Of a DNA stretch of 64,000 bases, positions 54,601 through 64,000 are shown one piece after another. Source of the stretch: Edolisoma coerulescens. Taxonomy: Eukaryota; Chordata; Aves; Passeriformes; Campephagidae. The stretch spans positions 496,245 through 560,244 of the forward strand of contig VWZW01007725.1 of assembly GCA_013397115.1 (NCBI GenBank), in the 5' to 3' direction. How positions within the stretch are numbered: position 1 is the first letter of the stretch; each line of letters starts with the position of its first letter. The notes below the pieces were generated by a model. That model ran no database searches. It was given only the letters and a program-made list of their open reading frames with translations, and was not told the origin of the DNA. Made by a program: the position numbers and the translations under genes.

Positions 54601-55959
54601 CATGAGTGTCAGGCACAAGTGGCAATGAGCCCTGGTTCTACCACTGATGAAATCTCAGTTAAGCTATTTCTGTACACATTCTCTATCACTCTTCCTATCC
54701 ACTGGCACTAGGAGAAATATGGACTTATGGTGCAGAACTTCTTGGCTATGTAACCTGAGTGATGGTGTCCCTGCATTAAACCAGAAGTGTGCTGCAACTT
54801 GTCCCAAGTATTGTAACATTTTTAAGCTTGACCTCCTGGAGTTCCATGACTACATCTCAAATGACACATAAAAATGAGTCTTTGTATATATGAAATAATT
54901 TCAAAACCTGATCAGAAGGTAAGCAATAGTATTTAAAAATGTTATGCATTTGTTTTAGTTCTGTACCCTGCTGAGATCTGATTCATTTTTTTAGACAATG
55001 GTGCTTTGCAGTGTTATCTGAGGTAACGGCAGGGTCTAGGCTTTACTTTCTCTAGTTCTCTCCAGGGTGGTCGTATTATTATTAACCAGCTCCAACACCA
55101 CAAGTACATAAAATAATTAATTGTAGGTTGTTTCAAAATCTTTCAAAGAAATGCTCTGAATAAATGCTCAATATTAAACCTATTAAGTAAACGCATTATG
55201 GAAAGATTTGTTCGTGCCGCATATTGAAACTGTGAAAGAAAGAAATACATTTAATGAATGCATAAGAAAGCAGGAAAGAAGAGGAATAGCTTCTTTCAGA
55301 GGTGATAACTATAATCTTCCATTCACTTACATAAAAATGGTTATTTATTACCACAACATACTAGCAAGAGTTACAAAATCAAATGTAGTTAGCATAACTC
55401 TCTTTTAGTGGTGTGTTCTTCACTGTGTTAGAAAATCCTGTCTTTCAGAAGAACTGAAAAATACCACAGGAATTCATCAAACATGACAAGTAACTGGGCC
55501 CTACCAGGAAACATGATCTCTGCCTCTGTTTTGTAAAATTTAACAAGTCAGTCAATTTAACAGACAGTCGAGTTCAGAGGGGGCCTAGATGTATATCTAG
55601 ACAAAACAATAAAGTTGAGATACAGAAATAACTTCACAAAACAAAAATTTTGATTGGAGACTTGTGATATTGATTCCTCCAGTTAAGACTCTTTAAGAGA
55701 TTTTTCAGAGAAAATTACTGAGAATGAACCCCTTTGAAAAATCAAATCTTCCTAGACCGCCTCAGGTTAGGTGCATAAAAATAATTGGTACTTTTAAAAA
55801 ATCCTAGCCAAAATTCTCCAGTGAACTTCAGTTAAAAGCACTTGAATCAGAGTTAACGTCACATGGTTTAGGCTTACTTCCAGTTCAGGGACAGGGCTTG
55901 AAGATAAAAACTTCTTTCATATTCATTCCCTAGTTCTTCATATTCATCTAAGAGAAATA

Positions 55960-56030
55960 CTGTTGGAAAGGTCTTTTGAATTCAAAATATTAAGGTCCCT
56001 TCCAGGCTAAATTATTCTACAGTTTTGTAC
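55960..56030 (+). mobile_element. Degraded CR1 LINE 3'-end trace
   Basis: The words ggaaaggtcttttgaa and ttaaggtcccttccaggc, followed by attattctacagttttgtac, resemble the CR1 3' end in the same orientation as the copy at 13764-13824, but with more changes. The match is short. Confidence 0.55.
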
Positions 56031-57985
56031 GCATTTATGGGTATCTAGATCCAAAACAGTAGCAGAAGACCATATAATTACTCTCATTTTTCCAGGGGAG
56101 GACTCCTAAGACTTAGGGAGGTCTATAATCCAAGGACTCAGTACAAACCCAGGCCTGAAAAACACCTGCAATTTCATCCCAGCTCAGAAAGCCTTTCCAC
56201 GGTTTAAGTCACTACACTGATATGCTTTATTCATGCTATTAATACAGTAGATAAAATACCTAAGGAATTCTGAAGGGAATTTGGAAGTAAATGCAGGGTT
56301 AATAAAATCCAGAGGAAAAAATTTGCTTTAGAAGTGCCAATATCATGTTGGCTAACCATGATGGCAGAACTGAAACAGAAATGGATAGAAAAAAGTTAAG
56401 GTACCATTCCTGAATACTACAATATATTATCCTTTCTGGATATGTGATTGTCCTTCTTTAGTTATCAGTGGAAATAAAACAGCAAATGAGTGACACTCAG
56501 ACACATATTTGCTTTAAAGTAGGTTTGATACATAATTCAAAGTAATGTAGGAATAAGGTCAGATGTAGATATTAAAATCAAGTATTTCTTGACAGATTGG
56601 GCTTCACTTGTCTTTCATTAACTGAGATATGATAGCCATTGTCAACAACTGAGAAATGTATGAAACAATTAACCCCTTTTTGGAAATCACTGTGAAGCAA
56701 TGGAAACTCCAAAGGAAAAGGAGATTCACACGATCTCTCAAAAACAAAACCAACTTGAATGAGGGAATCTCGCTGAAAAGTCTCTGTCTCTGCGAGTTAA
56801 GTATGTAGAACAGAGGAAAAGGTAGGCGAAAAAGCACCACAAAATCAAAAATAAAGCTGTAAACTATTTTGGTTTAGCAGAAAATAACTTGAAAGTATGA
56901 GCAAGGAAACTGCCTGTTGTTTGAATGCTGTGTTCAGAGTGAGAGGACTTTGCACATTTTCTGTTTTAAAAAACCCAAACCCAAGGCTTAACCAGAAACA
57001 CCCCTGTCCATCTCTAAGATGCTTAAGCGTGGTCAATGAGAACAACTTTTCATTAATTGCAACACACTGGACATGGGTCATAAGCTAGAAAGAAAGGTTA
57101 TGAAAGCAAGATAGTGACCATTTTAATTAAAAACATGTTTTTTAATTGGGGCAGAGAGAAAGGAGAGTTGATAGTTTGTTGTTTTGGGTTTTTTTCCAGC
57201 AACCACTATATCTTTTTTATGGATAAAATCACTCAGATCTGGAACAGGAAAAGGCACTAAAGAATTATTACTAGCATGGCAATATCACATGAAAAATTGA
57301 TTTTCAAGGAGGAGAAGCTTTAGGAAGCTTGTTTAGCCTTTAGGAAATCAAAGTGTAAAAGAGTATAAAAGACGTAATCTATTAAGTCATTTTTATAAAC
57401 TCCAAGCACAATTAATTTCAATATACCAGTCTGTCCATGTTCATTGAATAAAATCATTCATGCTTAAATATTGTTATGTTTCTCCATTGCAAGAAAAGAA
57501 GATAAATGGAACATGCAGGTGCTCCTTCTAGTGCCGTAACATTCATTTTAGTAACACTCTCCTCTTGATGAAAACAGTGTTTTATCACAAAACCAATGAC
57601 TGTGTAACATCTCAAATAATATTCCAAATTTACAAGGTGATTTAAGATTCCCAGAATATAATCAAGAGATGTCATTTACAAACTATACCAAGTAGAAAAT
57701 TAAAATGACTAATCAATGGCCCCTCTTCATACATGACAGCTGGGAGGTACAGATCTTATTTATATGAAATGTATTCCTCCAAAATATGGTTTTCAGCAAA
57801 CCATATGGGGGCTTGGATCAATTACCTGAACAGCAAAGATGCTGAATTCATCCTGCCTGTTCCCCAGGAATGTCACCCTGAACCTACCACCATCCAGTCT
57901 CCTGGGAAATGCGATCTTTACTGAAGGATGAAAAATATATTTCAGCAAATTGCTCTGTTTGATCCAAACTGATTAAAAAAAAAAA

Positions 57986-58022
57986 GATAATAACAACAAT
58001 AATAATAGTAATAATAATAATT
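57986..58022. repeat. AAT trinucleotide repeat
   Basis: Imperfect AAT/AAC units (gataataacaacaataataa and onward) following an A run at about 57974-57985. Simple repeat. Confidence 0.85.
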
Positions 58023-58984
58023 TAAAAGAGTAATGGGCTTTAATTACAGTTTTAAATTTAAAGTAGGAGAAGAAAATTTATCTATGAAATGCTGTCATGA
58101 GTAGCAAAAAACATAGACATTTAGTTTTGGGGGCACTTCTTTCGATTAATAGTCTCGTAAAACTGGGATAGATTCAAATTGGTTTATGTGAACCAAGCAG
58201 CATGTTTTGGGGAAAAAAGTTGAGATGAAAATTCTCACCAATTTTAGCCCTTTGTATTCATTCTTGTTTTGCAAGAGGCATCTTCAGCATTAAGACAGCT
58301 ATGAGCAGAGGGACGGGTGAAAAAGGGATCTGAAAAAAGGATGGGTGAAAAATCTGCCATTATCCTGATGCTTTCCTTCAGCACAGCATTAGGTTGGCAT
58401 AAATAGACTATTCACTAAGTGCTCTTGTGGGATTGCTGTTGCAGGACTCTTACTGCAGACTTGCACAGATGCTTCTCTTTCTCCATGATAGCAAGTGGAA
58501 GCACAAACATCTTAAAAGTCACAGAGGGATCCTGGCATCACTGGATTTTCTGATAACTTTCCTAAAAGATGCAGGGCAATATTTTTGAAAAATTTTCCGT
58601 AGTTCTGATTGTTTTTGACAAGTAAAACTTGTGCAATACTGAGATCTTGTAGCAATGGATATCCCAAGAGCAGCATAAATTGATGGACAGATAAATACAG
58701 AAGGTGAAGAAAGGAAGTCTTTCCTGGCAACAGTTTATGGAATAGTGTTGGCAAAAAGTGCATCTTCCTATTTTTCTTAGTCCTGGCAAACAAATAACGG
58801 AAGCTTCCAGTATTAAAAATATGCCTACATTTTGCAGAATTCACTGGAATCTGTAGTGTTTGGGGTTGTGAAGGATCCCTGCATCTGCAGTTTGGGGACA
58901 TATATCCTACATCCAAAATACCAGAAGCAGAACTGACTACAGTACCGGCCTCTGCTAGTGCTGTACCCTTTGAAACAGAAATAC

Positions 58985-59050
58985 TAAAAAATTAAATTAA
59001 ACAAACAAACAAACACAAAAAAACCCTAACCAAACTAAACCAAAAAGAAA
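58985..59050. repeat. AAAC-type A-rich tract
   Basis: Three to four aaac units near 59000 inside a longer A-rich, C-broken stretch. Simple repeat. Confidence 0.7.
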
Positions 59051-59889
59051 CCACAGGCAAACCTCTGCATGCCTTTTAAGATGAAAGAGTACTTAAAAGT
59101 AAAATCCTGTAGAGAAAACACTTGGTTTTACAAAAAACTTCAGCTTTTTGCCTGTGAAGGAATGCTAGTCTATACAAGACTGACAAATGAGTATCCTTCT
59201 TTGGCTTGTTTCTTTTCCCCAAACTTTGCTTTTATCTCCTAAGCTCCTCTGAATATCCAACCTGCAACTAATCTTGATCTTAAATTTGGTGGCAAGCCTG
59301 TCCCTGGGCACAGGGCAGTGACAGTTACAAAGTGGCGATCAGAATGATGTGCTGCCTTCTGTAGGAATGAAGGAAATTAACAGCCAAAGGAATCAGCACA
59401 AGAAGCTGTATAGAAGACAGATCAGGCTCTTATTTCTGTATCATTAAAGATCGAAGGAAAGAACTCAAATGTCAACAACTTTACAAGTACATGCTTAATG
59501 CCCTGAAAAGCCAGGAAAATGGGAGCAAGCCAGACTAGGAGAGCATGCAGTGAACATTACATTATCAGGATCCTGTGTTTTACTTTTGCAGGTCACCTTA
59601 AAGCTATGTAGTGTACAGGATTTAAAGCACTTAAGGAGATTAAGTGTTCAAGAGCTGTGAACAAACAAATTTAGGCTACTAAAATCACAATTCTAAATTT
59701 TAAAATGTGCATGAGATGTTTACGAGTATGAGTTAGTGATTTTTAATTATCTTGTGCAAGTTTTGCATATTCATAAGTCTGCTTGGAGAAGCGCACACTG
59801 CATTCTGATGAGGAATGCCATTATCTCACACTCTTAACACAGCCTCAGTGGAGCACGAGACAAGGTTTCAGGGGCAGGACACGACACTG

Positions 59890-60190
59890 CAGCAGACTCA
59901 CAGTTTCAAATGTCCACAGTGGCACTGGGGACTGATCCTTCCCACAGCCTGAGTTCTAACCACATGTGGGACCTTCTGCTGCCCAGTTCTGGCCCACCCC
60001 CTCTGCTTCACCTCTGCCCTCCCCAGGGCTGGGTAGCTTTAACCTGCACGAATTCCTCATGCCCAGAATGGCATGGGGAATGGCTGGAGCCAAACCATGC
60101 TTCTGCTTCCCTCACCCCAGCCAGCCTCTGACAAGTGTCAGAGCTGGGGCACGCAAGGCTCCTGGAGGGGGACAAGGAATGGAGGAGGTA
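59890..60190. other. GC-richer patch within intron, function unknown
   Basis: About 300 bases with raised GC and many CCC, CTG and CAG words. Several short overlapping open readings occur on both strands, which is what high GC alone produces. No family motif or clear splice pair is visible. A repeat body or regulatory element are the alternatives. Confidence 0.3.
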
Positions 60191-63100
60191 TGAACTGTAG
60201 CACAGGGATCCCACACTCAGGAGAAAGTATAGGAAGGCATATAGGCTTTGTTACCATGCCCAAGATAACCACAAGGTGAAGTCCCCCATGGCCGGATCCT
60301 GACTCTTCCCAGACAGCTCAAACTGGTGGGGAGCAGTCACCTAGGGAGGAAGGACACACCTTTCCCACAAAAGACCTTCCTGACATATCTCTGTCAGATA
60401 ATCTGGTTGTGTCCTTTCACCTTTCTTTCTTAGTGGCAGTATCATGAAACATTTGGGTGATAACTTTCAGCACTGCTTGGATCAACATAACTCATTTATT
60501 AATAATATTTATCATCAATCTGAAGCAAGCACCCCCTCCCAGTTCCAGTTTACTCATGAATAATACTTGTGGTATTATGAAGAAAATACTCTTGAAATCA
60601 GACAACTGGCAAAGTTTTTACTCCCATATTTTAGCCTGGTCAAAAACTGAGGACTCATTTTTGGCACGACTCTAATAAAGCATTTCTCCCAATACTTTGA
60701 AGCACGAGGGTCTGAAACACTGCTGTCTAAGAGAACAATTGTGTCTCCTTAATGTGAGTAGCCTACTTCTCAATTAGCCTGTAAAAATAAACCTGCCTTT
60801 CCAGACATCTAGTCACCAGACTCTCAGATGTTTTGCTTGCAACTAGAAATGGATTCATTAAAAAAACAGAAGTAGCTGATATCAAACAGGAATTCTGTTG
60901 AAGGGCAGTATTTTTATGAAAAATGTATAAGCTGATACGTACAAGAAAGGAAGGCAGCAGAGGGCTGTGAATGTGTAACCAGGGTCAGTATTTGAATAAG
61001 GACGGGTATTTGAAGGAATACACAGAATTCCCTGTGCTCTACTGCCCCTGCCACAGAATAGTAAAGGACTAGACTGGTTTATCTGGCTTATCTATGTGTT
61101 TATACACAGCAAACTAGATGCACTTCAGCTCTAAATAATCCATTTACCTTTTTATAAAGTTTTACTGGAGCAGAAAAAAAGCCTTGCAGCATGACCTACT
61201 AGCAGTATGCACACCACCTAGTTATGAATATGCACAATTTCTCAAATAATGAAGCCCTATTTACAGATTTTCACATGAAAATCAATGAGAAATGAAGCTT
61301 AAATTTCATTTTGAAAGCTCCAAGCATTCATCATAAGAACATAATAAAAGTACATGGTACCAGTACCATCATTCTGTCAGATGCTAGTGAACACCTAGAG
61401 AAAGGGATATTCCTCTTTACTTCCTCACATTTTCACAGTTACTGGCAGTGAACAACCTTGCTTTCTTTTGAAGCTAGAGAGAGCATCTAATAGATGCCGT
61501 TAAAAGCCAGTCAGAATGCGATAACCATTCATGAATTTGTCTACTCAGATTTTTAGCATATTGACAGATTTTGGCCTCCCAACATTCTTTGACAACATGT
61601 CCCTATCCCATCATTGAACTGTTTTGTATAGAAAAGAGAATCTCCTTTGTGCCTGGTCATAGCGATTTTCAAGTTCATGTGCCCTGAGGACAAATAATCA
61701 AACCACTCCCTCATCATTTCCCCCAAGTCATTAATGAATCCAGAGCTACCTCTTCATCTTTTCCTACTACAGAAAAGAAACTGCTATCAAAAAATCCTTG
61801 AATTTTTCAGAAATAAAATAAATGAGGAGACTCAATAGGAACTCTGAGCTAGTAATGTAATGGTCAACAATGTAAGAGGTGATAAGTAGATCTAAACAAA
61901 CCTTAGGCATTTGATATCTAGAGCTGTCTAAGAGATGAACTGCTGATGCTGTTGCTGTTCTGTATCGTAACTTCAGACGAAGGCAATTTAGAGTGTATGG
62001 GGCAGGCCAGCCATAGTCTTTTTTATCATCTTTTCTAAAAGCAAACCAGAAGACTTGACAGTCTGTACTGGTACTATTGAGAAATGATTTCTAAAATTAC
62101 TCACCTTCTCTTCTATTCAAGGATGTATGGGCAATTCATGTGCTTTCTGGGAGAGGAAGGATTAGTGTATTTGTGAAGGGAAACACTATCACTTTGCTAA
62201 TCTCAGGCAAAGCAGATACAGTGGCTGTCATGCTCAGGACATGAAACATCTCTGTGGTCACAGAGAAGTCTTATGCTCAAAACAGCTTGCACACCCTTTG
62301 AGACGTTCAGTGGCAGCAATGATCTGAATACATCAAACTTTGAACAATTCTGTTGAGCACAACTTCTATGAATAGCATAGTGGAAACAGCTACATGGAAA
62401 GGGGAAAGGATCACTGCACCTCAGCTGGCTGGTCAGTGAGGGGTCCTGAAGAGCACAAGAGCTGCGGCTGACACAGCGGCAACTCAGCAGATGAGGGGCC
62501 AAAAGAACACCATCCTCCCAGGCTTCCTGAAGAACACATCAGTGGCATTGCTCCTGGTGAGCAGGCCATTAAAATAACTCCACTGTCCCTGGTGAACAAG
62601 GAGCTCTTGACTTCTCTTTGTCTGAGGGGTACTGGGATGAAGGTGTCACAAAGAAGCTTTTTCCTAAAATTGAATCCTGCTCAAAGCTCTGAGCTAGTGA
62701 TAGCAAACACTGCGGCAAAACTTCCCTGGCATGCTTTAGCAGCTGTAACACACCAACAGAACAACAACTACCCATAAAGACACTGACATCTCTGATCCCA
62801 AGAGCCTTGGTTTCTTCTAGTATTACCGTAAGGAGGGTGTTTTTTTCATGGAATCCTGCAGAGCATTGCTATCGAGCATTTTCAAAATCATTTGGAGAAC
62901 CAGCATACATGACAACCATGCTTAATTTAGGGTAATTAATTTAGATTTGGTGAGGCAGATAAAGCATTTTTATTGCGAAACATAACTCATTATGTAAGGT
63001 GCGTATACATTATACACATGTACTTACACATTACAAAATGTATATAACATCTAGCTGGGAGAAAACATGTTTTTGGCAAACTAAAAATGCAAATCTAAAT

Positions 63101-64000
63101 TTTAACAGAATGTGTGTTAGGTGAGATCACTGTGTACAGAAGGATTAAATACGTATTTTAAGTGTGAGACAAAGTTCACACTATTCAAGTAACCGTTGTA
63201 TAATAAGACATCTTCTAAAATATTTGCATTTACTTAATACCTATTTCTGCCCTAGTAATGCCTTGAATATCACAAACATTAATTTATAATTAGGCCCCTG
63301 AAGATACTTCTTCTAATTTTTTTAAAACAAACGTATTATTTTGCCTGAAAGTTGACTCTGCTATGCTCCCTGAGACTTCTACAATTTAAAATACACATAT
63401 TTTATTATCTGCACCATGTAACCATTTTTGTGTGGCAGGATGTTAGTGCATAAACTATCAAATACAATTTATGAGTAGAATTTTAAGGCAAGCTTTCTGT
63501 TTAAAGTACGTAGTTCATAGCAAAGACTACATTTATCACAAGATTTAACAACAAGGAAAGAATTTCCGTGAGTGTCTAATTTTCAATTTCCACAGTAAAA
63601 AATACATCTGAAAAGAAACAAAAGGCCTTTGTAAGTTGATTATATGTCAGCCAATGTGAGGCTTTGCTACTTTATATGAGACTGAAATGAGATTGTCTAG
63701 AAACTGCTTTCCCTATTTTTTCCAATCTCATCAGAAAGAAATGAAAATAAGAATATGAAAAATTGGTTAGACTTGCATTTTTAATATCATGGGATGCTGT
63801 AAGTCACACAGGAAAATGTCCTGTAGACACAAAGGCAGGAAAATGATGGATTTTCTTTAAGATATGCAACACTTACGATTCTCTCACGACAGCATTCAGC
63901 TGCTTTACAAGGTTACAGCTAAGCCTAATTCTGATCTGGCTTAGTGAAAACAGAGCTTCCTTCTGTTATTTTAATTCAAAATGGTAACACTTGTTTCTAA

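Larger units (their letters stand above)
38846..64000 (-). other. CPNE4: CPNE4 intron (upstream part, runs off the right edge)
   Basis: Everything from the acceptor of the 99-nt exon to the end of the window, at least 25,155 bp. I looked on the minus strand for the preceding copine segments (S-K-S-D-P-F-L-E-I, N-L-S-P-A-W-K and the first C2 domain) and found none, so those exons lie beyond 64000. Contents: T run 41645-41664, A-rich stretch about 43856-43930, TG repeat 45877-45897, AT palindromes about 48581-48620, a weak CR1 trace 55960-56030, AAT repeat 57986-58022, AAAC-type A-rich stretch about 58985-59050 and a GC-richer patch about 59890-60190. The rest is ordinary AT-rich sequence. Confidence 0.8.

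Noticed and set aside
56080..56200. Possible ancient MIR-like SINE
   Set aside because: Only scattered words resemble a MIR core; the similarity is too weak to claim without a repeat search.
58512..58916. 134-codon open reading on the minus strand
   Set aside because: No recognisable family, no flanking frame continuity and no poly-A signature. It may be a very old relic, but I cannot support it.
62203..62502. Minus-strand reading containing S-D-P-F, considered as the upstream copine exon (S-K-S-D-P-F-L)
   Set aside because: The residues around it (P-F-P-C-S-C) do not fit a C2 domain, and no suitable splice sites flank it.

Overview
This window reads as nuclear DNA from a bird. It is AT-rich, intron-dominated sequence with vertebrate splice signals, and it carries short 3'-end fragments of CR1, the main LINE of bird genomes (13764-13824, 34668-34762, and a weaker one at 55960-56030). 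A young-looking LTR-like segment next to an assembly gap would suit a songbird, but that is only an inference. Nothing here looks bacterial, and I see no CRISPR array, operon or RNA gene.

The only gene I can support is a copine on the minus strand, best matched to CPNE4. Five internal coding exons lie in transcription order from high to low coordinate: 38845-38747 (99 nt), 29801-29715 (87 nt), 29139-29080 (60 nt), 23693-23560 (134 nt) and 8043-7989 (55 nt). They join in frame to 435 nt, or 145 codons. They encode the end of the second C2 domain, the linker and the start of the copine/von Willebrand A domain, including its D-x-T-x-S metal-binding motif. Neither end of the gene is inside the window: the 5' exons lie beyond 64000 and the rest of the A domain lies to the left of position 1. 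Roughly 99% of the window is therefore intron.

Inside the introns: (1) 1-7988 holds a clear assembly problem. An identical 239-bp segment occurs at 5869-6107 and 6243-6481, separated by a 134-bp unique stretch and a single N. This is best explained by an insertion-bearing haplotype joined to an empty haplotype. (2) 29802-38746 holds a CR1 fragment and, at about 35170-36587, a broken protein-like relic that I cannot name. Its readings change frame, one break is caused by a 7-bp tandem duplication, and several segments sit just after splice-acceptor-like sequence. (3) The remaining intron sequence contains microsatellites, A-rich and purine-rich tracts, AT palindromes and a few GC-richer islands.

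I found no new biological system. The points most worth a second look are the false duplication with its probable polymorphic insertion, and the broken coding relic.
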